This document shows positions 23,263-31,400 of a stretch of 38,730 nt of DNA, piece by piece. Made by a program: the position numbers and the translations under genes. The number at the start of each line of letters is the position of its first letter. The first letter of the stretch is position 1. Below the pieces are notes generated by a model. That model did not search any database and was not told where the DNA came from. It saw only the letters and a program-made list of their open reading frames with translations. The stretch is from Nitrospirae bacterium 13_2_20CM_2_62_8. GTDB lineage: Bacteria > Nitrospirota > Nitrospiria > Nitrospirales > Nitrospiraceae. The stretch spans positions 1-38,730 of the forward strand of contig MNDM01000042.1 in assembly GCA_001914955.1 (NCBI GenBank). Reading direction: 5' to 3'.

Positions 23263-24041
23263 CCGGCCGCTCTCTCCACGACGCGCTGCTTACCGTGCTG
23301 AGCGACGGACCGCTTCGCGCGCGGCTGCTGACTGGAGACACCAGCGCCCGCGGGATGCTGGGCCGTGAGGAGTGGGTAATGCTCAGGCGTGTGTCCGTTG
23401 AACGCCTGTGCCGCATGGCCCGGTTTCTTGCACGTCACTACTACCGCGAGCGGATCGTCAGGCTGTTCCGCCACATACGCACCCTGGCACCACACACAGG
23501 CCGTGATCCCCTGGCCGTCCTCGATACGCCAGCAGGGCTGGCCTCGCTGGATCAGTCAGTCTTAGGAACCCACGCGACTGCTGAGCGCCTGGTCTCGCTG
23601 ATTGAAGACTCTCTCATCGGAAACGACGCAGTGATCAGACTCGCGATTCCGTACTGGAGGGATCTGGTCCGGTACCACGTCACGATGTTTCGAGTAGAGG
23701 CCGGGGCGCCACTTTCCGGAGGCAATCCGGGCGGAACGCCGCGTCGTACCCCGTCCACCCGGATCTTAGATCTGGACTGGGACATCCCTGGCGTGATCGC
23801 CGACCTGCGAAAGGGAGCTCCACCTGTCCCGATCGCGAAAGCGGCCCCGACCTGCCTGTTGGTCGCGCGCTCCCGCGACGGGCGGGTCACCGCGGTCCGC
23901 TGCTCACAAGACATCCGGGTGCTGGTCGAAGCGGCCGACGGTCAGCGAACTGTTGACCAACTGGCTCGGATGAGTGGGCTCTCGGTTCAGGAAATCGGAG
24001 GTCTCTTGCCACAACTGGAGGAGATTGGAGCGATCAGTTAA
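23259..24041 (+). CDS. MNIO partner protein (HvfC/BufC/MbnC-like)
   Basis: 260 residues. The N-terminal half is helical with LRARLLTGDTSARGMLGREE and ERLCRMARFLARHYYRERIVRLF (in part), reminiscent of DUF2063 partners. The C-terminal 80 residues form a winged-helix-like domain (LLVARSRDGRVTAVRCSQDI, then DQLARMSGLSVQEIGGLLPQ) as in MNIO partner proteins, which bind the precursor leader and present it to the enzyme. It overlaps the MNIO stop by ATGA, so the two are translated together. Family assignment rests on position and gross pattern and is less sure than that of the enzyme. The end overlaps the convergent lipoprotein gene by four bases. Confidence 0.68.
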   Translation: MTGRSLHDALLTVLSDGPLRARLLTGDTSARGMLGREEWVMLRRVSVERLCRMARFLARHYYRERIVRLFRHIRTLAPHTGRDPLAVLDTPAGLASLDQSVLGTHATAERLVSLIEDSLIGNDAVIRLAIPYWRDLVRYHVTMFRVEAGAPLSGGNPGGTPRRTPSTRILDLDWDIPGVIADLRKGAPPVPIAKAAPTCLLVARSRDGRVTAVRCSQDIRVLVEAADGQRTVDQLARMSGLSVQEIGGLLPQLEEIGAIS

Positions 24042-24289
24042 CGTTTCTGGCGGAGCACCCAGCCTTTTTTTGCGAGACACCGGTCGATCGACTGCTGGAG
24101 GATCAGCTTCATCCCGCCTTGGGCTTTTGGATTCTGATAAGCCTCAGTCTCACACTGGGTATAATCATGACTGAATTCATCCTTGGGTTTGTTCGGATGA
24201 ACCCATTCTGCCGTGCTACAGCCTGCGACGAGCAGAGCCGCTACCGGTGCGAGAAGACTCCTCAGAACACGATGACGAAGAAGACGCAT
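24038..24289 (-). CDS. Small lipoprotein with conserved cysteine pair
   Basis: 83 residues from the ATG at 24289, with GGGGGG just upstream. Signal peptide and lipobox LVAGC (C24). The mature part holds DYTQCETEAYQNPKAQGGMKL and DRCLAKKGWVL, whose two cysteines could form a disulphide. The same motif recurs in the decayed copy at 18322-18624, so this is a lineage-specific family. Envelope location; function unknown. Convergent with the RiPP operon. Confidence 0.8.
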   Translation of the reverse strand: MRLLRHRVLRSLLAPVAALLVAGCSTAEWVHPNKPKDEFSHDYTQCETEAYQNPKAQGGMKLILQQSIDRCLAKKGWVLRQKR

Positions 24290-24381
24290 GCGCCCCCCTT
24301 TCCAATCCCCGTGCGGCGGGACAAACGGAGCGAGGATAAACCGGCACACCTGACCGAGTCAAGCGGCATCGCCATGGCCTG

Positions 24382-25035
24382 CTATGGCGCCTGTGTCGAG
24401 GGGCGCCACGAACGAGTCAGGCATTGGATGACCTCCTCGTCCTCCACCTGCCGGAAATCGACATAGTGTTGGCCCACCGCATGGAACGGCTCGGGAGACT
24501 CCAGGACCACGCACTCGTCCACCTGAGCGGAAACCTGCTCGGCGGTTTCAGACGGCGCGACCGGCAAGGCCGCCACCAGCCGCGCCACCCCGCCCGATTT
24601 CAGCGCCTGGATCGAGGCGAGATAGGTGGCGCCGGTGGCGACGCCGTCATCGACCAGGATCACCGTGCGTCCAGCCAGCGGGGGCAGGCTCCGCCCTCCT
24701 CGGTAGAGATCGCGACGTCGGACAATTTCTCTCTCCTGTAACCGGCGTTCCTGATCCACCGAACCTGCCAGCCAGGGGTAGCACGCGAGCAGATCCTTAT
24801 TGAGATGCAGGTACCCTGTTTCGGTCAGGGCGCCGACGGCGAGCTCGGGATTGTCCGGGGCTCCGAGTTTCCTGGTGATCAGGACATCCAAGGGAAGATG
24901 GAGAACTAGGCTCATCTGCAGACCGACCACCACGCCTCCGCGTGGGATCGCTAGGATCATGCCATCGGAACAGTCTGAGTACCGGCTGAGGGCGGCGGCC
25001 AGTCGCTGCCCCGCTTCTTCACGATCTTGATACAT
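24382..25035 (-). CDS. Phosphoribosyltransferase-domain protein
   Basis: 217 residues. The PRPP-binding loop VILVDDGVATGAT lies at residues 125-137. ILAIPRGGVVVG (residues 28-38) and RKLGAPDNPELAVGAL are typical of the group of predicted phosphoribosyltransferases often annotated next to hydrolases, not of purine or pyrimidine salvage enzymes. Cytoplasmic. The substrate base is unknown. No Shine-Dalgarno is clear before the ATG at 25035. Stands alone on the minus strand. Confidence 0.88.
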   Translation of the reverse strand: MYQDREEAGQRLAAALSRYSDCSDGMILAIPRGGVVVGLQMSLVLHLPLDVLITRKLGAPDNPELAVGALTETGYLHLNKDLLACYPWLAGSVDQERRLQEREIVRRRDLYRGGRSLPPLAGRTVILVDDGVATGATYLASIQALKSGGVARLVAALPVAPSETAEQVSAQVDECVVLESPEPFHAVGQHYVDFRQVEDEEVIQCLTRSWRPSTQAP

Positions 25036-25180
25036 GGATCGGTACCCCGTGCAGGCTCAGGAAGAACACTGTAGCCGAACGTCCTGGTTGTCGCCTCCGT
25101 CGCGTTCGAGTAAAGGGAAGTTTCACTCGGTCTCCGGCTGCTTGTTGGCCAAGTGTGCTAAGATGGACACAATTTCGAAG

Positions 25181-25256
25181 GCTGGCGTAGCTCAATCGGC
25201 AGAGCAGCGGTTTTGTAAACCGCAGGTTGGAGGTTCGATTCCTCTCGCCAGCTCCA
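25181..25256 (+). tRNA. tRNA-Thr(UGU)
   Basis: 76 bases including encoded CCA. Acceptor GCTGGCG pairs with CGCCAGC; anticodon stem GCGGT/ACCGC with loop TTTGTAA gives anticodon TGT; the T-loop is TTCGATT. The region 25036-25679 otherwise holds no protein gene; it contains a duplication of the tRNA 3' end, GC-rich hairpins and a 101-bp-spaced repeat, listed separately. Confidence 0.96.
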
Positions 25257-25443
25257 TACGCGAGCCATTGATGCAACGGCATGGAGGTTATCATCGAACC
25301 TCCAACCGGGGGTTCCGAAGGGGGCGTGCCCCCTTCGGGGGGCGCGTACGAGGGGGCCTGGCCCCCCTGTAGGAGCCGGGAGGCAGGGTTCAGGGCCGAC
25401 CCGGCGACGGTTGGAGGTTCGATTCCTCTCGCCAGCTCCATAC
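25225..25443 (+). repeat. Direct duplication of the tRNA-Thr 3' end
   Basis: 35 bases covering the variable loop, T-arm, acceptor strand, CCA and TAC (25225-25259) recur exactly at 25409-25443. A 15-base inverted copy of the T-arm (ATCGAACCTCCAACC) lies between them at 25293-25307. The interval also has perfect hairpins at 25315-25338 (CCGAAGGGGGC / GCCCCCTTCGG) and 25351-25368. Two identical tRNA ends flanking an insert are the form of attL/attR sites, but the 149-bp insert encodes nothing. Confidence 0.8.
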
Positions 25444-25469
25444 CAAGCTTTGCTTGAACCGCGGCGTTC

Positions 25470-25620
25470 GATCACACCGCCGCGGAGAGTTCCTTTGCCT
25501 CAAGTAAGCTTAGATTCTTCACTTCGTGTGATCCGCCGCGTGCGATCGTTCGACCCAGAGGCTCTCGACGGGTCACATCGCGGCGGAGAGTTCCTTTGCC
25601 ACCAGGAGGCTATGATTCTT
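25470..25620 (+). repeat. Two copies of an approx. 50-bp imperfect direct repeat, 101 bp apart
   Basis: CGGAGAGTTCCTTTGCC occurs at 25483 and 25584, flanked on the left by similar TCACA(C/T)CGC and on the right by similar GATTCTT. It lies between the duplicated tRNA end and the next gene. No coding potential seen. Confidence 0.65.
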
Positions 25621-25679
25621 TCACCATTCCATGCGTTCCACCGGGGTGGGAACGGACACGTCTTCACGGAGCACGCACG

Positions 25680-26498
25680 ATGCCTCTGACCGAGTCCCTA
25701 ACGGACGTGCCGGTCACGGAACCATACCGGGCCAGTACTTCTCAAGGCGCCTCGAACAGATCTCAGTTTCTGTTGCTGCAGACGATCGTGGTCATCGTCC
25801 TGTCGTATGAACTTCTGTTCAGCTTCAACACTCTTCTCAGCTCCATGGTCCAAGCACTCGTTGTCGTAGCACTGTTGCTGTCTGTGCCCTCCTTGATGCT
25901 GGTGCCTGCTCATCTGTGGGAGGCGAGTTGGTTCATCGGTGCCTTGATCGTCGGCGATACGGCCATTACCAGCTCGATCATCTACCTGTCGGGCGATGTC
26001 GGATCGGACCTGTACCTGACCTATTTCCTCATCATCTTCCTGGCCGGATCCACCCATACATTGAACCAGCACATCGCCTTCTCAGCGATCCTGTGCGCCG
26101 TCTATGGGCTGATCCTCTATTGGGGATCCAGCGAGACCGATCTTGGGTTGGAGGGTAAACTCCTCCGGATCCCTGTCCTCCTCATCATGGCGACGTTCTA
26201 CGGGGCCGGCGCCGAGGCGGCTCGAAGAGAACGGAAGCAGAAGGCCGGCCTCATAGACAGCATCACCGCGTTGAAGCAGGCGGAAGAAGAGCGGGAGAAA
26301 CTGATTCTTCAGCTTCAAGATGCGCTGGCCAATATTAAAACGCTGCATGGATTGCTGCCGATCTGTTCGTTGTGCAAAAAGATACGCGATGACACGGGGT
26401 ACTGGAACCAAATTGAATCCTACATTCGAAGATATTCAGACGCGGACTTTTCTCACGGGATCTGCCCCGAATGTCTCAACAAACGGTTTCCTACCTAA
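25680..26498 (+). CDS. Membrane protein with C-terminal CxxC domain (kinase-type sensor input without kinase)
   Basis: 272 residues from the ATG at 25680 (GGAG eight bases upstream). Six or so membrane helices fill residues 30-185 (QTIVVIVLSYELLFSF, ALVVVALLLSVPSLMLVP, IPVLLIMATFYGAG), then a coiled coil (LIDSITALKQAEEEREKLIL in part). The tail is LLPICSLCKKIRDDTGYW, then YSDADFSHGICPECLNKRFP. This CxxC...CPxC module is common at the end of sensor kinases and response regulators in delta-proteobacteria and Nitrospirota and looks like a zinc- or redox-responsive element. No kinase, GGDEF or other output domain is present. Confidence 0.8.
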   Translation: MPLTESLTDVPVTEPYRASTSQGASNRSQFLLLQTIVVIVLSYELLFSFNTLLSSMVQALVVVALLLSVPSLMLVPAHLWEASWFIGALIVGDTAITSSIIYLSGDVGSDLYLTYFLIIFLAGSTHTLNQHIAFSAILCAVYGLILYWGSSETDLGLEGKLLRIPVLLIMATFYGAGAEAARRERKQKAGLIDSITALKQAEEEREKLILQLQDALANIKTLHGLLPICSLCKKIRDDTGYWNQIESYIRRYSDADFSHGICPECLNKRFPT

Positions 26499-26655
26499 AA
26501 GACGGAGGCACTCATTCTACCCGACAAGTCCGCCGCTCTCCGAGACATATTGACTCCTGTCGCACACTCCAGATAGCTTACCTGACACTTTAGATTACTT
26601 TCCTATGTGATTTATTTAACGCACAATTGTTGATCTATGCTTTCGTCAGTTCGAC

Positions 26656-27465
26656 CTACTCAACTCCCCGACCCTGAAAGATTCGTTGCCGTCGTGAAGA
26701 GCCGTGCAGCGCGGCGAACAGATGGCCTCTGAAGATCAACATCGCCACCGCCGCCGGCGGTGTCAGCACGATCACAAGCGTCGATCCGGCTTCGCTCGGC
26801 AGACCGAGGTAGCTCAGCCACGCCCTGAGGAGCGTAAAGGGAAGGACCAACACCTGAAAGAAGTCCAGGCCGGCCCCGCGCCCCAACCGTTCTGAGATGC
26901 CGAAAAAAAACGACAGGCCGAGCGGAGCCACCACGATCGCCAAGGGGAGAAACCACTCGATCCAGTTCTCGATCACGAACTCGTAGCTCTCCCGGAGGAC
27001 ATCCAGTGGAGAACTGTGCCGGACTTGGTAAATGACTTCCGGCGCGGGATTAAGCAGGATGAACAGCAGCAGAAAAATAGCCGCCGCAAAGAATGGCCCG
27101 TTCGGATTGGCGGCCATCCCCTGCTCCAGGAGCAGCATCGGCACCCAGAGCACGAAGCCCACGCCGATCACATCCCAGAAGTATTGACCGACGCTCCCCC
27201 GGATATCATGCCATCCCAAGCTCCGCGAGCTGGTCACCGCCTGCTCAATCAGGCTCAGCGTCGCGCCGATCACCAATGCATTCAGCGCGCCCAATACGAA
27301 TCCCCCCAGGATGCCCAGCGGCGAGACCAGGAAAGTCACCCCCACCATCACAATGGCAAAGACAACCACCGCGATGGCAATGACCCAGCTTCGACCGAAG
27401 GACCGCAGGGTCGCCCGCAGCGCATGCTGATACAGGCGAAGTGTAGCGCGCACGATGTCGTTCAT
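26656..27465 (-). CDS. Polytopic membrane protein, unknown function
   Basis: 269 residues from the ATG at 27465. About six hydrophobic segments: WVIAIAVVVFAIVMVGVTFL, ILGGFVLGALNALVIGATL, VIGVGFVLWVPMLLL, FFAAAIFLLLFILL, FLPLAIVVAPLGLSFFFG, LVIVLTPPAAVAMLIF. The N-terminal amphipathic TLRLYQHALRATLRSFGRSW precedes the first helix. I do not recognise a specific family; the layout recalls uncharacterised integral membrane proteins. It lies 27 bases downstream of the short-chain dehydrogenase in the same orientation, so probably co-transcribed. Convergent with the sensor-like membrane gene; the AT-richer gap 26499-26655 shows no gene. Confidence 0.8.
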   Translation of the reverse strand: MNDIVRATLRLYQHALRATLRSFGRSWVIAIAVVVFAIVMVGVTFLVSPLGILGGFVLGALNALVIGATLSLIEQAVTSSRSLGWHDIRGSVGQYFWDVIGVGFVLWVPMLLLEQGMAANPNGPFFAAAIFLLLFILLNPAPEVIYQVRHSSPLDVLRESYEFVIENWIEWFLPLAIVVAPLGLSFFFGISERLGRGAGLDFFQVLVLPFTLLRAWLSYLGLPSEAGSTLVIVLTPPAAVAMLIFRGHLFAALHGSSRRQRIFQGRGVE

Positions 27466-27492
27466 CGATCCGCTCGACAATGACCGCAGCTA

Positions 27493-28293
27493 TCAGTCCG
27501 ATCCCTTGGACGTCCTCATCCGCCTCGCCGCCGCTCTCGCGAGCCACGCACGCGGGACCACCCGACTCAGCAGGGCGAGGACGCGCCCTCGCCAGCCGAT
27601 CGTGACGACGGTCGGACCGCGCCCCAGCGCAGCCAGCGAGACGGCAACCACCTTGGCCGGGGTTTGTAGCCCGAGCGGGTTACTGGGACGGACCCCGGCG
27701 GTGGTGTGGAAATCCGTCTCGGTTGAGCCTGGACAGCAGGCCTGGATATGCACCCCAAACGGTCGAACCTCTTCCGCGAGCGCCTCTGACAGCGAGATGA
27801 GAAAGGCCTTCGTCGCGGCATACTCGGCCATGCAGGGAAGCGGGAAGAGACCGGCGATCGAAGAGACGTTGATGATGCCGCCTGAGCGCCGTTCAATCAT
27901 GCCGGGCAGGAACAATCGGATGCTCTCCACGATCGTGTCGACATGCAGCCGCAACATCTCCTGAATGCGCGCCATCGGCATATCCACGAACTCCCCGACT
28001 AGCCCGAAGCCGGCATTGTTGACCAGGAGGTCGAGCGCGCCGCGACGCTGACGGGCCGCGGCATACAGCCGATGAGCGGCCTCCGGCTGCGCCAGATCCG
28101 CCGCTTCCATGTCGACGGTCACGGGGTATCGGCCGGCGAGGTCCGATGCGAGGCGATCCATGCGCGGCTTGTCCCGGGAGACCAGCAGCAGATCGTATCC
28201 CCTGGCGGCCAGCGCGCGAGCGTATTCGGCGCCGAGCCCGCGGGAGGCGCCGGTAATAATCGCAAACGGGCGCAGGTCTTCTGAAGCCTCCAC
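27493..28293 (-). CDS. Short-chain dehydrogenase/reductase
   Basis: 266 residues. Classic SDR: NAD(P)-binding TGASRGLG (14-21), NNAG (92-95), catalytic Ser145, Tyr158 and Lys162 (YAATK), and PGSTETDF after the active site. The fingerprint LLLVSRDKPRMDRLA after the second strand suggests NADPH preference. Start is a GTG with GAGAGGG upstream. Cytoplasmic oxidoreductase; substrate unknown, though similar proteins act on fatty-acid or ketone-type substrates. Confidence 0.9.
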   Translation of the reverse strand: MEASEDLRPFAIITGASRGLGAEYARALAARGYDLLLVSRDKPRMDRLASDLAGRYPVTVDMEAADLAQPEAAHRLYAAARQRRGALDLLVNNAGFGLVGEFVDMPMARIQEMLRLHVDTIVESIRLFLPGMIERRSGGIINVSSIAGLFPLPCMAEYAATKAFLISLSEALAEEVRPFGVHIQACCPGSTETDFHTTAGVRPSNPLGLQTPAKVVAVSLAALGRGPTVVTIGWRGRVLALLSRVVPRAWLARAAARRMRTSKGSD

Positions 28294-28351
28294 GTCGCCC
28301 TCTCTTGTGGGGACAATAATCTGGACCGTCCCCCGCGGTCAAGCCGCGCGC

Positions 28352-28380
28352 TTGACCACTCATCGAATCGCGCCTATAAG
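28352..28380 (+). promoter_or_regulatory. Promoter-like site upstream of clpB
   Basis: TTGACC (28352-28357), 17-bp spacer, TATAAG (28375-28380). An intrinsic terminator follows within 50 bases. A second possible promoter, TTGACT (28448-28453) with TATCAA (28470-28475), lies between terminator and gene. No CIRCE element is present. Confidence 0.5.
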
Positions 28381-28396
28381 CAGTAATTGGAACAAG

Positions 28397-28426
28397 AACC
28401 ACCCCGACCCGAACCGGTGGTTTTTT
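28397..28426 (+). terminator. Intrinsic terminator or attenuator upstream of clpB
   Basis: AACCACC, a 12-base loop region, then GGTGGTT and six T. It is directed at clpB but no plus-strand gene lies before it, so it ends a very short transcript from the promoter at 28352 or acts as an attenuator. Confidence 0.6.
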
Positions 28427-28523
28427 GTATCCTTCTCCGAGAATCCGTTGACTTACTCTACGGCGTGATTATCAAGTCGCTCTAGATCAGGATGTCTTCG
28501 GGCAGTGTGAGGAGAGAGCCGAC

Positions 28524-31118
28524 ATGGACACGAACCGGATGACAGTGAAGCTCCAGGAGGCGTTACAAACCGCGTCCGCCCACGCGATGCGACGCAGTCA
28601 TCAAGGCATCGATGTGGAGCATCTCCTGCTGGCCTTGGTTGAGCAAGCGGACGGACTAGCCGGACCACTGCTTGAACAGGCGGGCATCTCGGTCACGTCC
28701 GTGAGTGGCGCCTTGGAACAGGCCCTGGCCAAGGTCCCGCAGGTCCAGGGGGCCGGGGCAGGACCCGGACAGATCCACCTCACGTCGCGCCTCTCGCAAG
28801 TGTTGACCCGTGCCGAGCAGGAGATGCGTGGGCTCCGAGATGAATACCTGAGCGTCGAGCACGTCCTGTTGTCGATGGCGGAGGAGGGCGGCGTCCTCCG
28901 ACGCCTGGGGCTCACCCGCGATCGGCTTCTGAGCGCGCTCCAGCAGGTCCGTGGCCACCAGCGCGTGACCAGCCAGGACCCGGAGAGCACCTACCAATCG
29001 TTGGAGAAATACGGCCGGGACCTCACCAGGCTGGCAGGACAAGGGAAGCTCGACCCCGTCATCGGACGCGACGAGGAGATCCGCCGCGTGATTCAGATCC
29101 TGTCCCGGCGCACCAAGAACAACCCGGTCCTCATCGGCGAGCCCGGCGTCGGCAAGACGGCGATCGTGGAGGGCCTCGCCCAGCGGATCGTGAAGGGAGA
29201 CGTCCCGGAAGGCCTCAAACAGAAACGGCTGATCGTGTTGGACATGGGCTCGTTGGTGGCCGGAGCCAAATTTCGAGGCGAGTTTGAAGAGCGGCTCAAG
29301 GCTGTCCTGAAGGAAATCCAGGCGGCCGAAGGCCAGGTGCTCCTGTTCATCGACGAGCTCCACACGGTGGTCGGAGCCGGGGCGGCCGAAGGCGCCATGG
29401 ATGCCGCCAACCTCCTCAAGCCGATGTTGGCCCGAGGCGAACTGCACATGATCGGCGCCACCACGCTGGACGAGTATCGCAAGCACATCGAGAAGGATGC
29501 GGCGCTCGAACGGCGCTTCCAGCCCGTCCTCGTGGACCAGCCATCGGTCGAGGACACGATCTCGATCCTGCGGGGCCTGAAAGAACGGTACGAGGTGCAC
29601 CACGGCGTGAGAATCAAGGATGCCGCGCTGGTGGCCGCTGCGAGGCTCTCCCACCGGTACATCAGCGACCGGTTTTTGCCCGACAAAGCGATCGATTTGA
29701 TGGATGAGGCGGCGGCCCGTCTTCGGACCGAGATCGACAGCCTGCCGGCCGAGCTGGACGAAGTGTCGCGCAAAGTGATGCAGCTGGAGATCGAGCGCGA
29801 GGCCCTCCGCAAGGAGACCGACCAGGGCAGCCGGGCTCGGCTAGAGACGCTGGAGCAGGAGCTGACCGAGAAGACTCGGGAGCTCAACACGCTCAAGGCC
29901 CAATGGGATGCCGAGAAAAACTCCGTCGGCCGCCTCCGCAAGCTCCGGCAGCAGATCGAAGAGGTCAAGCACAAGATCGAGCAGGCGGAGCGGGCGTACG
30001 ATCTCAACCGCGTCGCTGAGCTGCGCTACGGCGAACTGCCCCGGCTGGAACGGGAGCTCGCCTCTGAGGAAGCAGCCCTCGCCAAGAAACAGGGGGAGAG
30101 CCGACTGCTCAAGGAAGAGGTCGACGAAGAGGACATCGCGCTGGTGGTCAGCCGCTGGACGGGAATTCCCGTGACCCGCTTGATGGAGGGCGAGATGGAC
30201 AAGCTCCTTCGCCTTGAAGAGCTGCTGCACCGCCGCGTCGTGGGCCAAGACGAAGCCGTCCGAGCGGTGGCGGACGCCGTGTTGCGGGCTCGCTCAGGCA
30301 TCAAGGACCCGAACCGGCCGATCGGCTCATTTCTCTTTCTGGGTCCCACGGGAGTCGGAAAGACCGAGTTGGCGCGCGCGTTGGCCTCCACGCTGTTCGA
30401 TGATGAGGCCAATCTGATCAGGATCGACATGTCCGAGTACATGGAAAAGCACACGGTGGCCCGGCTGATCGGCGCTCCGCCCGGATACGTGGGCTATGAG
30501 GAAGGGGGCCAGCTCACGGAGGCGGTCAGGCGTCGGCCGTTCTCCGTGATCCTCTTCGACGAGATCGAAAAGGCGCATCACGACGTCTTCAACGTCCTGT
30601 TACAAGTGTTAGACGACGGCCGTCTGACCGACTCACAAGGGCGGACGGTGGATTTTAAGAACACGGTGCTGATCATGACCTCGAACCTGGGGAGCCAGGA
30701 GATCCTGGAGGCGCAGCAGCGGAGGATGCCATACGACAAAATGCGGGACATGGTGATGGCCGAACTCCGGCGGCACTTCCGCCCCGAGTTCTTGAACCGA
30801 GTGGACGAAACGGTGGTGTTCCACCCGCTCACGAGCGATCACTTGACCAAAATCGTGGAGATCCAACTGGCCAGGCTGCGGGACCGTCTTGCCGAACGGC
30901 GCATTGCGTTGGTGCTCACGACGGCCGCAACCGCCGACCTGGCGCAGCGAGGATACGACCCTGTCTATGGGGCGCGTCCTCTCAAGCGGCTGATCCAACT
31001 GGATCTCGAGACGCCGATTGCCCGCCTTCTCGTGAAGGGCGAACTCCGGGACGGTGGCACCGCGAAGGTGGATGTCAAGGATGGGAAGATTGTGGTCATC
31101 CCCTCTCGCTCGTTGTAG
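28524..31118 (+). CDS. clpB: Protein disaggregase ClpB
   Basis: 864 residues, the normal ClpB length. The N-terminal Clp_N domain (1-145) is followed by AAA-1 with Walker A GEPGVGKT (from residue 205) and Walker [10 protein letters not shown], then the middle coiled-coil propeller (about 400-520, rich in E/R/L heptads), and AAA-2 with GPTGVGKT (from residue 607), [14 protein letters not shown] and the D2-small domain. It extracts polypeptides from aggregates with DnaK help. The last five codons and the stop lie inside the left arm of a 28-bp inverted repeat. It is followed by two small heat-shock genes. Confidence 0.96.
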   Translation: MDTNRMTVKLQEALQTASAHAMRRSHQGIDVEHLLLALVEQADGLAGPLLEQAGISVTSVSGALEQALAKVPQVQGAGAGPGQIHLTSRLSQVLTRAEQEMRGLRDEYLSVEHVLLSMAEEGGVLRRLGLTRDRLLSALQQVRGHQRVTSQDPESTYQSLEKYGRDLTRLAGQGKLDPVIGRDEEIRRVIQILSRRTKNNPVLIGEPGVGKTAIVEGLAQRIVKGDVPEGLKQKRLIVLDMGSLVAGAKFRGEFEERLKAVLKEIQAAEGQVLLFIDELHTVVGAGAAEGAMDAANLLKPMLARGELHMIGATTLDEYRKHIEKDAALERRFQPVLVDQPSVEDTISILRGLKERYEVHHGVRIKDAALVAAARLSHRYISDRFLPDKAIDLMDEAAARLRTEIDSLPAELDEVSRKVMQLEIEREALRKETDQGSRARLETLEQELTEKTRELNTLKAQWDAEKNSVGRLRKLRQQIEEVKHKIEQAERAYDLNRVAELRYGELPRLERELASEEAALAKKQGESRLLKEEVDEEDIALVVSRWTGIPVTRLMEGEMDKLLRLEELLHRRVVGQDEAVRAVADAVLRARSGIKDPNRPIGSFLFLGPTGVGKTELARALASTLFDDEANLIRIDMSEYMEKHTVARLIGAPPGYVGYEEGGQLTEAVRRRPFSVILFDEIEKAHHDVFNVLLQVLDDGRLTDSQGRTVDFKNTVLIMTSNLGSQEILEAQQRRMPYDKMRDMVMAELRRHFRPEFLNRVDETVVFHPLTSDHLTKIVEIQLARLRDRLAERRIALVLTTAATADLAQRGYDPVYGARPLKRLIQLDLETPIARLLVKGELRDGGTAKVDVKDGKIVVIPSRSL

Positions 31119-31375
31119 GGGCAAGCGTAGTACCTTGACGCGACGTGCGTCGGGCGAAGCGCCGCTAGGCAATGGCGCGTCAGTTGTGCCAGCCGGCAAT
31201 GGCGTTCGGTCCCCATAACAAGGTGGGCGTTGCCCACACCATTTCCGGCCCGAATAAGGGGGCCGCCACCTTGATACGGCGGGCCACCTTTTCCTGCACA
31301 GAGCTTCAAAGACACGTTGTAAGGGTTCGCGAGCGTCGGTCCCCCGACTACGCTTGCCCCTACAACGAGCGAGAG
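31103..31375. repeat. 273-bp insertion bounded by 28-bp perfect inverted repeats (MITE-like)
   Basis: The 28 bases at 31103-31130 return perfectly inverted at 31348-31375; both contain TGTAGGGGCAAGCG. The left arm includes the last codons and the stop of clpB, so the insertion shaped the clpB terminus. The interior is non-coding, with short repeats (GGCAATGGCG twice) and an internal inverted motif GGTGGGC/GCCCACACC. No transposase. It separates clpB from hsp20 and spans nearly the whole 282-base gap. Confidence 0.7.
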
Positions 31376-31400
31376 TTAATCCAAGCAAGGAGGTGCGATC

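Noticed and set aside
25315-25338. Strong hairpin as tRNA-Thr terminator
   Set aside because: A perfect stem but with no T run and placed 60 bases behind the tRNA inside the duplicated insert; better explained as part of that insert.
25019-25475. Two minus-strand open frames containing GAGERNRTSNLR- and LARGIEPPT-like stretches
   Set aside because: These are well-known false proteins produced by translating tRNA genes; they lie over tRNA-Thr and its duplicated end.
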